From Chara braunii (Eukaryota > Streptophyta > Charophyceae > Charales > Characeae), in assembly GCA_003427395.1 (NCBI GenBank), contig BFEA01000371.1, forward strand, positions 1,114,342-1,141,703: a stretch of 27,362 nucleotides of DNA, read 5' to 3'. The notes beneath the pieces were generated by a model. It saw nothing but the letters and a program-made list of their open reading frames with translations. It was not told where the DNA came from and made no database searches. Of the stretch, positions 11,220 through 21,042 are shown piece by piece. Numbering within the stretch: the stretch's first letter is position 1; each line of letters starts with the position of its first letter. Both the position numbers and the translations under genes were made by a program.

Positions 11220-11306
11220 CGGGAAAAGGTGGAGAATCCATTATCAAAGCATGAGACTTTGAGGCCCGGAATCGTCAACAAACAACCCGGTGCGCACACA
11301 ACACTA

Positions 11307-11397
11307 GGCACAGGGCCTAGCTTTGGCACAGGGCCTAGCTTTAGGCACAGGGCCTAGCTTTGGCACAGAGCCTAGCTTTGGCACAGAGCCTAGCTTT
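11307..11397. repeat. 18-19-bp tandem repeat, five copies, in the LINE 3' UTR
   Basis: The unit GGCACAGGGCCTAGCTTT occurs five times in a row. The last two copies carry GAG for GGG, and one junction has an extra A. It lies between the last coding remnant and the A-rich tail of the LINE. Short tandem repeats in 3' UTRs occur in some LINE families, so this may be element sequence rather than host sequence. Confidence 0.85.
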
Positions 11398-11867
11398 AGT
11401 TTAGCCGATCAGTAGGCAGGTTAGTCTACCCTAGCTGTACTGTTTTCCAATCGAGCCCTCTGCTCTTCCTGTCCAGCAAGCCTACATACCAACAGCCATG
11501 AACAAGTCCGAACGTAGAACGGATACTGCAAAAAAAAAAAGCCGTTTCAATTCAAATTCCTCAGGTCCGTTACCCAGGTCTAATACGACCTGAACTACCA
11601 AAAGATATCCACCTGTTTGACACTCCCAACCACATTCCATAACATTCCATAATTTAATATCCTGACTAGTAAGAAGGGGGGTGGGAGGGGGGGGGGGTTG
11701 CCCCCAGATGAACCCAAAAGAAATAAGAAAGACCAACCAATCTCAGGAAAAACGCCAAACCAAGAGTAAGCTACCTACCCTACCCCACTTATAGCTGCCT
11801 GCCTCCTGCGGCTTATCATTACCGAGTGTCCAGGTTATTAATTCTTCCAGGTTATTAATTCTGGGCC

Positions 11868-12381
11868 CTACTTAAGGCACGAGCAGAATTCCAACTCACA
11901 TTTTAAATTTACTGTAACAAGCCAATTAGAATTCTTGCCCTGAGACCAAGTCCTGAGAAACCACCTAAACCCTTTCCCTACACCTTGTCCACTTATGTTC
12001 TTCTTGTTCCAATCTGCCTTGATGTATTGGCTGAGCCTAACACGAATGGCAGACTGTATCTCAATTTCGGAAGTGCCTTTCCACTGGAAGACTGCTTTGT
12101 TCCTATTGTCCCAAATAACTGAGCAGATTATTTCTCTGCATGCTTGAACGACATACCCACAGCCTTCCGTTAATGAGAGATTGTCCGACAAAATACCCGA
12201 CAGAGTCCACGTGCGGTCCCATTCCCAGGGCCATGGCCCACCATTCCCAGATTCTCCTAGAAGCTGGGCAGTCCCACCATAGGTGGGGAGTGGATTCAAA
12301 CGGCCATACACAGCGTTTACAGGCCAGTTGAATATCCATTCCCCTTGCGGCCAACCAAACTGCAGAAGGTGGGACTACCAA
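11868..12381 (-). pseudogene. LINE ORF2 C-terminus: zf-RVT-like zinc finger and tail
   Basis: The minus-strand reading WLAARG, then CKRC, FESTPHLWWDC and ASRRIWEWW has the C-x2-C ... H-x4-C layout and Trp pattern of the zf-RVT domain found after the RT in plant non-LTR elements. The zinc-finger frame and the following frame (DNRNKAVFQWKG, SAIRVRLSQYIKADW) overlap but are offset, so at least one frameshift lies between them. The domain probably binds nucleic acid in active relatives. It cannot be made intact here. Confidence 0.7.
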
Positions 12382-12802
12382 GGATAGAAGCCACAGAATC
12401 GCAGCGTGTCTTTGAGACGGTAGTATTTTTTACCTTTCCCACAGGCAATTCATGGCTCCGATTACTCTTTTACTTGTTCCTGGTAGAAGATTCTCCCATC
12501 TATCCGCTGCCACCACCGCTGGGCGTCTGGTAGGGAGTAGGAGGTCCGAAGTAGACTTCATTTGATCTAGTAGCAATGTGGAGCCGTCCTTCCCCAGGCC
12601 GCGCCATCCCCAAGCCACTGGGTCCGGATTGCATTCAGAGATTGGTTGATCAAGCCTCGAATACTACAATATGCTGGTCTACCCTTTCTCAAGACTCCTG
12701 TACTCTCACCTGACGCGTTCCCAGATATCCTAGACTATGATCGCCTTCCTCATTCAGCTTCAATGGTTCTGTACCAGCTTGTCTTTCCCATCTGTGGAGG
12801 AT

Positions 12803-13633
12803 TCAGGTTCCATTTGCTGTGTATGCTTCCAGTTTCCAATATTCGATCTGTGCAACGGAGTTTTTGGAAAGGTACCAAGTACCAGGCGGTTCTACGCTCT
12901 CTGGTGCTAGGAGATCTTTCCAAGCCTGGGGGATTGCAGAAATTAATAACGCCATCTTCTCCCCCACTTGATGGTATCCTACCAGTTTGCCACGTAAAGC
13001 CTCCTCGGTTTGCCATTGGCCTGTTATAGAGTCCCAAAGGTCTCTAATACGAAGGACTCCTTTCTTGATCCATCCGTCGCCAAAGGAGCCTGATTCTCTG
13101 TTTGCTCTGAACCGGTTGCCTCCCGTGTCAAGGACACCGGGATTGTCAAACAGCGGTTGGTTTAGCACCTCTTCCGCAGTCGTTGGGCTGAGCCGTATTC
13201 GGCTTCACTCTTCTCCAAGCTTAACAACATCTGACCAGAATCTTGATCTGATCTTTCTGGTAAGATAAGAATCTAATTGAAGGCACATCCAAACGTCCTC
13301 TTCTCGATCCAATTCTCATTCTGCTACCAGAATGTATTCTCGCATCGGAACCCAATGTTCGATACCCTCGCAATTAGCAGCCTTGATTATCCAATTAGCT
13401 AGAAGCAGATAGTTTTGTCTGGTTGGATCATTGCTCCCCAGACCTCCTTCTACTCGTGGTTGGGTAATCAACTCCCAAGCCACTTTCGACATAAAACCTT
13501 CTTCACCATCTGCTCTAGGTTTCCATATGAACTTTGCAGAGAGTCTTCTAACCTGTGCTAGGAGGGAGGGGCTCAGTAAGCGAACTGTGCCTACAAAATT
13601 GAGGAGAGACATCAGCGAAGTGTTCACCACCAT
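12803..13633 (-). pseudogene. LINE ORF2 region between RT and zinc finger
   Basis: The minus-strand frame reads KFIWKPRADGEEGFMSKVAW and ends near VEGGLGSNDPTRQNYLLLAN. This matches the typical post-RT block of plant L1-like ORF2 (…W…L..P...GGLG….N..LL..). It then breaks and continues in another frame (GVLRIRDLWDSITGQW at about 13070). Frameshifts and stops show it is dead. It is joined to the RT core across the suspicious duplication at 13559-13766. Confidence 0.75.
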
Positions 13634-13766
13634 AGCTCACCCAAACAGTGAGANCACCCAAACAGTGAGATAGGAGGGAGGGGCTCAGTAAGCGAACTGT
13701 GCCTACAAAATTGAGGAGAGACATCAGCGAAGTGTTCACCACCATAGCTTGCCCAAACAGTGAGAG
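13559..13766. repeat. ~95-bp direct duplication around a single N (probable assembly join)
   Basis: 13559-13653 and 13671-13766 are the same sequence apart from two bases (CTCACC versus CTTGCC). Between them are one N (13654) and a 16-bp partial third copy (CACCCAAACAGTGAGA). In the LINE this duplicates the same RT segment on both sides of the N. Two overlapping contig ends that were not merged, or two alleles laid end to end, explain this better than a biological duplication. Confidence 0.85.
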
Positions 13767-13769
13767 ATG

Positions 13770-14888
13770 AGTAGCAGCGTTCCACGATTTCTTCCTCCTT
13801 GCTACCTTATTCTGTAGAGTTTCCTCTTGAATCTCTTGGCAGGAATCCAGGGCAGCCATCACACCTAAGAAACGTTCCGCTTCCCCCTTTTTAATCCGCT
13901 TCATACCCCAGTCTGCCTCTATACCCCAGTCTGCCTCCGAAGTCATTGAGTGGGGCAGAAAGCAGACCGACTTTTTCCAGTTGACTGCAGCTTCTGAGTA
14001 TCTCGAGTACTTGTCCAATAGATGCTTTAGAGCTTCCAGCGCATTCGAGTCATTCCTGCAGATCGCAAACAAATCATCTGCTAAGGCTTTAACTTTGCAT
14101 TCACCCTTTCTCAATGCCAAACCTATAATTTCATGTCGGTGTCTGATATTCGTGGTGATTAATTCCAATTGGAGGACAAAGAGCAAAGGTGCCAAGGGAC
14201 ACCCTTGTCTCAGCGATCTTCATAACCGAAGGGGGTCTGACAGAATTCCGTTAACCATAACTGTTGCAGTAGAATGGGTGTACAACACTATCACCCATCT
14301 GCAAAAGTTCTCACCGAAACCCATGTGGCGCAAAGTGGTCAGCACAAAGCTCCAATTGACTCTATCATATGCTTTCTCAAGGTCTAGCAGTAGAACTGAG
14401 AGAGGTCGATTATCTTTCTCCACGATCTCCAAAGCTTCTATCGCCGTAACTATGTTGTCAAAGATCGAGCGCCCGTGGACAAATGCTGCCTGGTCATGTC
14501 CCACCAAATCCGGCAGGTAGTGTGCTAATCTTCTGGCAAGTATCTTTGCAAGGATTTTGTAGGAAACATTTAACCTAGACATAGGTCTCCAGTTCCTAAT
14601 TTCGTCTCTTTCTCCTTTCTTGTAGAGTAGCGTAATCACCCCATGGCACATACTTGCCGACAGATTGTCACCCGTGAGGGCATTGTTATACATTTCCAGC
14701 AATACCTCCCTAGTTTTCGGCCAGAAAGTCTCGTGGAACTCTACTGTCATACCGTCCGATCCGGGGGCTTTACCCCTGGCCATAGACTTCAAGGCCTGGT
14801 CGGCTTCTGCGTCTGTTATCGGTCTGTCTAGGTTCAGTTTGCCTATTTGGGGTAGCCTAACATCCACCACTTCCCACAGATCTGTCAA
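13770..14888 (-). pseudogene. LINE reverse transcriptase core
   Basis: The minus-strand frame 14888-14220 shows RT block order: ARGKAPGSDGMTVEF (fingers), RNWRPMSRLNVSYKILAKIL, FVHGRSIFDNI, and motif A as LLLDLEKAYDRVNW with its catalytic Asp. A frameshift near 14200-14220 moves the next blocks to another frame: RQGCPLAPLLF, then motif C as ALADDLFAI (catalytic Asp pair at about 14072-14080), then FLPHSMTSEAD. The domain would prime and copy the element RNA at the nicked target in an active relative. Motif A and motif C are in different frames, so this copy cannot be functional. Confidence 0.9.
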
Positions 14889-15002
14889 GTGTGACTATCC
14901 TGTAGTTAGTTCAGTTGTATTCCGATGCGTAGTCAGAATATCGCAGAAGTACAACTCGGCGCATGTACACATCTCTCGTGAGGTCTTTGCCACTGGAGCT
15001 TG

Positions 15003-15404
15003 CTAGTTGAAGGGATGTTGTAGAAGCTTCATGTCCTTATGGTAGAAGCGTGGGAGCAACCTCTGAAAGGTGGTTTTCGTCATCCGGTCTCTTGTCTGAA
15101 TCCCTTTAACTGCCAGGATCTCTTTCCATCTATCCGATTTTGCTTCCTGCTTTTCGTCCAACTGTTGCAACCTATGTCCTCTCTCCATGCACCACCAGTA
15201 AGCTTCAAATGACCTAGGGGGCAGTGAGGCTATCACTCCCTCTGCTTCCGTAACTGCCTTTTCCAATGCAAACTCTTCCTTGTTGTCGTGAAGTGCCAAA
15301 ATACGGGAAAACACACTCAGCATATCTGAGATGAAATAAATAAGGACATCCCAGCATTCTGTCAGCGTATCAAAAAGAAAATACTTATCTGCCCATGCGT
15401 CCAA
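15003..15404 (-). pseudogene. LINE ORF2 linker between endonuclease and RT
   Basis: The segment is in the same frame as the endonuclease part upstream and the RT core downstream, separated only by in-frame stops (TAG after VRD near 15405, TAG at 15003-15005 and another near 14890). Recognisable linker residues include RSFEAYWWCMERGHRLQQL and EKQEAKSDRWKEILA, which look like the helical region before the RT of L1-like elements. The stops are simple substitutions, which suggests the copy is old but not greatly rearranged here. Confidence 0.75.
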
Positions 15405-16139
15405 CTAATCTCTCACCCATTGCTTAATCCCTGGATCCCTCAGTACTGCATCATTAAGTCTAAATATTATTTTACCCTTCTCTGGGCCCTTTCCCCATAA
15501 GAACTGCCACACCACCGGATTATGATCAGAAAACGGACCTGGTGATGTTGAAACATCCACCGTATTTGACCATATTGCCTGACTAGTCAGGAAATAGTCT
15601 AAACGACAGAGGGAGACTCGGCGATCTGAGACAACTTGTGATGAGTACCAAGTAAACCCCGGGTTCACAGGATTTGTAAGTCTGTATGGGCCAATGAGAT
15701 CCAACTCCGACATAATATCTAAGATCGCGTCCAAATCTTTTCCTACCCCCCTGGAGTTAAATAACGGGTTTGCGTCGTCTAACGCTGTGTTCCAATCACC
15801 TGTGATGATATTTCGACCTCCGGTAGAGAATCTAACAGTACTTCAAAAAAACCCATTCTCTCCGTCTTTTTTGCAGGTGCATAAACGGTTACCACTGCCC
15901 ATTCCACTCCAGCTGCCCATTCCACTCCAGCTGACGTGAACTTAATCCATGCCCACTTGCCTGATTGGTCAAAATCATAATCTTCGATTATCGCGTCCAG
16001 GTTTCGGTGGACTAAAATAGTCACCCCTCCTCGAGATCCTGTAGCGGGGACCCCATGACTTTAAACTAATCCTCTTATTCCTCTTTCCTGTGTCCCCCAG
16101 CCCTCGGACATTCCACGTAGCTATTTTAATCCTTTGCAT
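15405..16139 (-). pseudogene. LINE APE-type endonuclease, deleted and frameshifted
   Basis: ORF2 appears to start at the minus-strand ATG at 16139 (MQRIKIATWNVRGLG), the typical first beta strand and Asn of APE endonucleases. The next ~40 residues of the family, which carry the catalytic Glu (QETK block), are missing: the sequence jumps to SRGGVTILVHRNLDA. Later blocks are present: VYAPAKKTER, GDWNTALDDANP, a YSSQ..SDRRVSLCRLDYFL block, and the C-terminal SDHNPVVW. A frameshift lies near 15800. AGVEWA is doubled by an 18-bp duplication. Without the Glu block it cannot cut DNA. The ORF1 stop (16126-16128) overlaps this start by 14 bases. Confidence 0.88.
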
Positions 16140-17277
16140 TATTGTCTTTGGTAGTCTGCCCTGATTGGATCCGAAGGGTTGGTATCATTGAGCAGGATGG
16201 CGCTGGGCCATTCATAGTTGCTGACATGCCCGTTTCCCATTTATGAGTAAGAATGTTGAAAAAGGCAGGGGAGGACAGGGACCTCAACTTAGGGATCTTC
16301 GTGCATAATTTACCTAGGACGAGGGCCTCTGCTTCCCCAAAGAGTTTGATCCTTGAAAGTTCAGGATGGTCTTCCCTCGCAAGCCAATCCAAGGGGAAAA
16401 GACAGAGGTCATTTCCTACTAATCTCGACAGGGATTCCTGAGACACCTGAGCATCTATAAGCGGTGTGAATACCTTGTCCTTCAGGCCAGGCCTCTCACC
16501 AAAAAATCTTGGTGTCGGGATATCAGGAATATATTCCTTACCGCTATTTCGCTGCCATACAACCTTCGTGTGATGTTTAGGATCTCCAGTGGTAGTGGCA
16601 GATTGTTGATCGGTTGAGAAGGTAGGATGGTAGTTGTTGGTGCCGTTGCCCAAGCAAGCACGAAAATTCCTTCCTGTGCTGCTACGAAAAGTAGTGGCAG
16701 AAGATGCTTCACCCACTCCCGATCGCTGCCCTTGGAGTTTGTGTCCCGGCGCCTCCCCTTTTCCCTGTCGCTACTGCTGTCTTCGCTTCAACTCTTGCTC
16801 CTTGTATGGGTACTGCTAATAAGCGAGCAGAGTGTTCCTCCTCCAATTCCTCTTGGATTCGAAGTTCTCCCATATCTTCGCTGAGCCTGCGGCGTTGCTT
16901 CGTCGGAGTGAATTCCAAACGCGATCCTGATGTTGACGCTTTGCTCGTATCTCCTCCACGGGCAGTTGGTAAACTAGCGCCCCCAGCAGTCGATCCCGGT
17001 GGCCTCCTCAATCCGGACGTTTCTACCCTTTCCCTAAATAGTGACCCTCCTTGGACGCTCGATGGTTTCTGCATGCCTGGTGAAAAAGCAGGGTTACCCC
17101 TGAATACCAATGGCTGCCGAGCTTCGGGCGCTGGATTCATACCTCCTCCCGGGGGCCCTAAATCGCCCTTGTACGAGGGTTGCTTCGTACGACGTTCCCT
17201 GGATCCAGAAGAGGTCCCTGAGTTTGACCGCGTCTTCTTTGACCCGGCTTCCTGCGAGGGTCTTGGTGACGTGGCAT
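16126..17277 (-). pseudogene. LINE ORF1 remnant
   Basis: It precedes ORF2 and overlaps its start, as ORF1 does in L1-like elements. A likely start is the minus-strand ATG at 17277 (MPRHQDPRRKPGQRRRG), but that frame stops near 17158. The reading continues in a second frame (17140-16709, Pro/Gly/Arg-rich with a charged helix LRIQEELEEEHSARLL) and a third (16716-16126, with FFGERPGLKDKVFTPLIDA and LFPLDWLAREDHPELSRIKLF). No CCHC knuckle is visible. The encoded protein would normally coat the element RNA. At least two frameshifts make it non-functional. Confidence 0.65.
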
Positions 17278-17368
17278 GACAAACTCGAAAAATCGGAATT
17301 GGGTCGGGCCAATATAAATAAATTTAAAATTAAAAAAAAAAAAGAAGAGGTCTGCCGTTGCGTGCCAT

Positions 17369-17548
17369 GGGCCTAGCTCGTTCGGTAAGGTACCAAAAAA
17401 GTTGTATCTACGAGATCGTGGGTTCAATTCTCCTTCCCTTCCAGTGCCCCTGTGTGCCTGCTTGGTGCCTTCCATGTGGAGATAACCCATAGTTAACGGC
17501 AGGCAGCACTACTACCGAAGGCGGATTTTGCCGAACAATTTTTTTTTG
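17369..17548 (+). mobile_element. tRNA-derived SINE-like unit with T-rich end
   Basis: The head has an RNA polymerase III A-box-like TAGCTCGTTCGG (17374-17385) and, 35 bases later, a B-box-like GGGTTCAATTC (17420-17430). The arms do not pair well enough for a functional tRNA. A non-tRNA body of about 110 bases follows and ends in nine Ts (about 17539-17547). The LINE 5' boundary falls inside the head, and the left LINE flank repeats the A-box, so the LINE seems to have inserted into this SINE. Confidence 0.55.
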
Positions 17549-17827
17549 GATATTAGCGCATCCTTGGGAAGGTGGGCCCCTGATTCCCCGTTTACCCCCA
17601 TTTCCCCCATTTACCCCCATGTCCCCCAAGTTTCCTGATTTCCCCTCGGGACTGCACTGACTATCGAGAAGAGAACCCAAGTGCCATCAAAATCCATCTA
17701 GGTGTTTCTGGCATCGAGGGAGAGCCATGAGTTCCTCCTTTTGGCACCTCCTCCTTTCTCTATTAACTGCGTGGTGCTAAGTGCATAATAAATCTATAGT
17801 TTTATATAAGAAAATTATTCTTATCTA

Positions 17828-17830
<3 letters not shown>
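17549..17830. other. Unassigned intergenic stretch
   Basis: It holds a short C-rich repeat (CCCCCATTT-type units at about 17585-17630) and AT-rich DNA. No gene is seen. Confidence 0.6.

Positions 17831-17903
<73 letters not shown>
17831..17903. repeat. (CT)n microsatellite
   Basis: An uninterrupted CT tract of about 73 bases. Confidence 0.95.
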
Positions 17904-17904
<1 letters not shown>

Positions 17905-17998
17905 CTGTTTGACTATATATACAGTTGATCACAGCCCCATGTTTCTTGTCCTCTTCTCCCGCTCTGCCTATGGCTCACCGGGCAGCTCTGTTTGACGA

Positions 17999-18058
17999 TA
18001 TCTATCTATCTATCTATCTATGTATCTATGTATCTATGTATGTATGTATGTATGTATG

Positions 18059-18092
<34 letters not shown>
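17999..18092. repeat. (CTAT/GTAT)n microsatellite
   Basis: Tetranucleotide repeats with a CTAT block, a GTAT block (about 18020-18060) and a second CTAT block. On the minus strand this is (ATAG)n lying just 3' of a U6-derived fragment. Tyr/Ile/Ser-rich open frames across it are repeat artefacts. Confidence 0.95.
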
Positions 18093-18112
18093 CATAACTG
18101 CGCGGTGCCCTC

Positions 18113-18184
18113 ATTTATGTGTGTCATCCTTGCGCAGGGGCCATGCTAGTGTTCTCTGTATCGTTCCAATTTTAACGGATGTCC
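18113..18184 (-). pseudogene. U6 snRNA-derived sequence, copy 1
   Basis: The reverse complement reads GGACATCCG, TAAAATTGGAACGATACAGA, then GCATGGCCCCTGCGCAAGGA and TGACAC. It matches plant-type U6 over about 72 bases with about five differences. The ACAGAGA box is altered only after ACAGAGA (ACACTAGC instead of AGATTAGC), and the first 10 or so bases of the 5' stem-loop are unrelated. The 3' end breaks off before the terminal U tract and is followed by unrelated bases and an (ATAG)n tract. A TTTATAC lies about 28 bases upstream, but no plant upstream sequence element is convincing. I read it as a pseudogene. Confidence 0.85.
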
Positions 18185-18300
18185 TACGTTTATCTACGTT
18201 TTGACTGTAGTATAAAACCAACAAAATCTAACATCTCACAATATACACGAATATAGTGTGTCTCGGACCTTGATCCTTTTCTGCTTTTTTATCATTCTTA

Positions 18301-18480
18301 AAAAAAAAAAAAAAAAAAAAGGGCAACTGCCTTGAGATATCATCACTTGAACTGACCAGCCCTAGGTACTCATCTGCTTCATCTGCTTCATCTGCTTCCA
18401 GTGGAGTTCGAACTCAGCTCTGGTGTCTGTATTTCAACAGTTCAGTCCAGGGGTGTACCAACTGAGCTACTAGGCCAGTT
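18301..18480 (-). mobile_element. tRNA-derived SINE-like unit, minus strand
   Basis: The reverse complement begins GGCCTAGTAGCTCAGTTGGT, a textbook A-box (18458-18469 on the plus strand). It has the palindromic B-box GAGTTCGAACTC at 18404-18415 at tRNA-like spacing. The arms are too degenerate for a tRNA. The body contains a 9-bp triplication (CATCTGCTT at 18371-18397) and ends, in minus-strand direction, with about 20 Ts (18300-18320). This fits a SINE with a T-rich 3' end, as in some plant SINE families. Confidence 0.6.
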
Positions 18481-18639
18481 GGTGGCCCTGATCACTCGCT
18501 ATAATAGTTTTTTTTCCTTTTTATTTTTCCGTTTTTTATAAAGTTCCAGGGTGTAGTAGCGGGTGGTGGCAAGGCCTCAGGAGGTGGCCCTAGTACTCAT
18601 CCATTGGGAGGTCAGAGGAATTGCAGGAGACCCACAGGA

Positions 18640-18950
18640 AGGGTTTTATATCCCTTCTTTTTTCTTAATGTGTTTTTAGGGGTTTTGTAAGGGTAGGGTT
18701 TTATTTCCCTTGTTTTTTCTTAAACCACGAGTACATGGCCCAGCTATCGATCCCGAGCATGAATATGCCCTGCGCGCCGTTTCGTGATGACCTGCCAGCG
18801 AAATAAAAAAAAAATGTTTTGGCTGGCGGCGTCACTCTTTCAGGTCCGGTACCCCGGGCCCCCGAAACTTGCGGGGCGTTAACGGCAACCCCCCGTGGCC
18901 GACATATGGGCCAAGTACTGGTGGTTTAATTTGTTTTTAGGGGTTTGTAA
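18640..18950. repeat. 55-bp tandem repeat, second copy split by a MITE
   Basis: Copy 1 (18640-18694) reads AGGGTTTTATATCCC, TTTTTTCTTAATGTG, then TTTTTAGGGGTTTTGTAA. Copy 2 starts at 18695 (AGGGTTTTATTTCCC), reaches TTTTTTCTTAA, and is interrupted by the MITE at 18724-18925. It resumes at 18926 with TTAATTTG and TTTTTAGGGGTTTGTAA. Copy 1 therefore shows the unoccupied TTAA at 18665-18668. Confidence 0.85.
18720..18929. mobile_element. MITE 1, TTAA target, ACCACC termini
   Basis: A 202-bp element (18724-18925) lies between two TTAAs (18720-18723, 18926-18929). The left end, ACCACGAGTACATGGCCCA, and the reverse complement of the right end, ACCACCAGTACTTGGCCCA, form terminal inverted repeats with two mismatches. 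There is no coding capacity, so it would be mobilised by another element's transposase. Superfamily is uncertain: TTAA duplication suggests piggyBac-like, but the termini are not a piggyBac consensus I know. Confidence 0.8.
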
Positions 18951-19044
18951 AGATTGTTGTTCAAGGTTTGATGGTTCTCAAGCCAGAAGAGAGACCGGCA
19001 CTGATGGCACACGGGACGTTGGGACGTGGGCATCAGGCAGTCCC

Positions 19045-19840
19045 AGTCCCAGTATAGCAAAGTCAAAAGACATCAAAACCTAACCTGTTTTCCCTAGAAA
19101 GGATCATATTCAACGTGGAAAATAGGTTTAGGTCGAATGAATAGTTCCCATAAAAAGCAGCACATTCAACGTGGAAAATGGATTAGGGAGGTCTTAGTAC
19201 ATCAAAAGTCAAAAGACCTGCAAAACCTAGCCCACTTTTTGCCCTAGAAAGGGTCACATTCAACATGGAAAATGGTCTCTAGGTTGAAAATGGACCAGGC
19301 AGGTCCACTATAGCAAATAGGTTTAGGTCGAATGAATGGTTCCCCTGATAAGCACCAGATTCATTGTGGAAAATGGGGTTAGGTTGAATGGATTAGGGAG
19401 GTCTCACTATAGCAAAGTCAAAAGAAATGCCAACCTAGCCCATTTGCCCTAGAAAGGATCACATTCAGCATGCAAAATGGTCTATAGTTTGGAAAATGGA
19501 CCAGGAAGGTCCCAGTATAGCAAATAGGTTTAGGTCGAATGAATCGTTCCCCTAAAGAGGACCACATTCATTGTGGAAAATGGGTTAGCAAATAGTTTTA
19601 GGTCGAATGAATCATTCCCCTAAAAAGGACCGCATTCATTGTGGAAAATGGGTTAGGTTGAATGGATTGGGGAGGTCCCATTATGTAGTATAGTCAAAAG
19701 ACATGCAAAACCTAAGCCCATTTTCCCTAGAAAGGATCGCATTCAACATGCAAAATGGTCTATAGGTTGAAAAATGGACCAAGCAGGTCCCGCAACTATA
19801 ACAAAGCCAAAAGATGTCAAAGCCTAACCTATTTTCCACC
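19045..19840. repeat. Imperfect ~200-bp tandem array
   Basis: Four register marks AATAGGTTTAGGTCGAATGA (with small variants) occur at 19121, 19316, 19523 and 19591, giving periods of about 195, 207 and a truncated 68. Between them recur blocks such as CACATTCANNGTGGAAAATG, GGTTGAATGGATTAGGGAGG and TATAGCAAAGTCAAAAGACA. Copies differ by substitutions and small indels. No open frame spans them. It is a small satellite-like or minisatellite array. Confidence 0.85.
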
Positions 19841-20839
19841 GGGTCCGACTAGACATTCATTGAATGTGATCAGTTTTCTGCAGCTCCCTTTTTTGAGCCC
19901 TGGTTCCAAGTGCCTTGCTGCTACCTAATGGCACTCAATCGCCGTTGTCGGCGATTATTCTCTAAGCTTGATGATGATGGGTTATCATGGGTGCATGGGG
20001 CCCGGAGCCTGAAACGAAAGCCAAAAGCCACTGAAGAGGTGGCCTTTTGGTATGTCATTGTTGAGTGTCCGCTCGATATTGCAGAGGAAAGCATCCTCTC
20101 TTCGATTGCACTGTGATAAGGACATTGGCCAGTCATTATATCAGGGGTTGTACCGACCACCCACTGTGGGAACGACCGAGGGGTGGTATGGCATGAGACT
20201 GTGATCACAGCCACATGCGTCCCTCCTGTGCCTCGGCTGCTTTGACTCCACCTGACTCCACACTCCAGCAAAAGGTCCTTGAGTCAGCTGCAGATCATTC
20301 TACTGATCAGTAGACTGTTTGAAATTTTGATGATGATTACAGGTTGGTTGTTGCATTGCCGAGGGAAGGGAAAGGTACGGTAGCCTGCTGCTGGGCCCAT
20401 GTGCATGGAACCTGTATCGGCAGGCAGGGGAGTTTTGACTGCGCGAAATTCTGATGCTGCTGGCTACACACCATCTGAATTTCCAGTTCTGGTGGCTACC
20501 AAAACGCCACCACTGCAACTATGATGGGAAATACTACATTAGGAAATAGCACGGCACGTGTCCTTGGGGACGCCGGTCAAATTGGACCAGTACACAGAAG
20601 ATTCGCCAGAGAGAGCTTGTGAAAGTAAGTAGACAATGGATCAGTGAGCAACTGTAATCGCCATCATCTTGGTCTGAGGGGCGATTACGTTTGGCACTCA
20701 CTCTTTCTTCGTGAAATGGTCCAAGTTCTCAGCATGGCGGTGGTCATGGAAAAGTCAGTGTGAAAGAAAAGAAAAAAAAAAGAGGAAATAGCACAACGCG
20801 ACACAAACCTTTGAACTCTGTAGGAGTCTATGGGCCTCC
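19841..20839. other. Unassigned intergenic stretch
   Basis: No protein gene, tRNA or clear element is seen. Short open frames on both strands (for example 19910-20116) show no family resemblance. AGGAAATAGCAC occurs twice (about 20540 and 20784), which is weak evidence for a diverged repeat. Confidence 0.5.
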
Positions 20840-20945
20840 CTCCACTACTCTCGAAATGTGCAAAACGAGGGTGAATCTTTCGCTAGAACACAGAACGATG
20901 CACCGACATGATTTTTGTCTTTTGTGCATGTTGAGAGTAGTGGAG
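20840..20945. repeat. ~26-bp inverted repeat with ~54-base loop
   Basis: CTCCACTACTCTCGAAATGTGCAAAA at 20840-20865 pairs with TTTTGTGCATGTTGAGAGTAGTGGAG at 20920-20945, in which 13 outer bases are perfect and the rest has a few mismatches. It could be a small fold-back element or a hairpin RNA. No target duplication is evident. Confidence 0.7.
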
Positions 20946-21042
20946 CGAGTCCGTATAGGACCTGCTCCTTCAGAAAAATGAATTCGAGGAGCCTTGAACA
21001 GCAAGGGTATGCAATCACTGGTTGAGCTACCTTGAAGCAGAG

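Larger units (their letters stand above)
11175..17375 (-). mobile_element. Degenerate L1-type LINE retrotransposon, minus strand
   Basis: Read on the minus strand the order is ORF1 remnant, APE-type endonuclease, reverse transcriptase, zf-RVT-like zinc finger, 3' UTR and an A-rich tail (T-rich on the plus strand at 11180-11219). This is the standard order of plant L1-like elements. The element is flanked by a 22-bp direct repeat with one mismatch (11153-11174 and 17376-17397, beginning GCTCGTTCGGTA), the likely target-site duplication. It is inactive: stops at 15405, 15003 and about 14890, frameshifts in ORF1, endonuclease and RT, a deletion in the endonuclease, and 18-bp in-frame duplications at about 13894-13929 and 15894-15929. 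The exact 5' end is inferred from the flanking repeat. Confidence 0.85.

Noticed and set aside
9801-11357. Long open frames across the gap on both strands
   Set aside because: They are open only because Ns are read as any residue; the flanks are CT-repeat codons.
18113-18184. A functional U6 gene
   Set aside because: The 5' stem-loop start is replaced, the 3' end and U tract are missing, and no plant upstream element is seen.
17925-18204. Tyr/Ile/Ser-rich small proteins
   Set aside because: They are encoded by the (CTAT)n tract and a U6 pseudogene.
18400-18480. A functional tRNA gene on the minus strand
   Set aside because: The A- and B-boxes are good, but acceptor and T stems do not pair and no tRNA 3' end is present.
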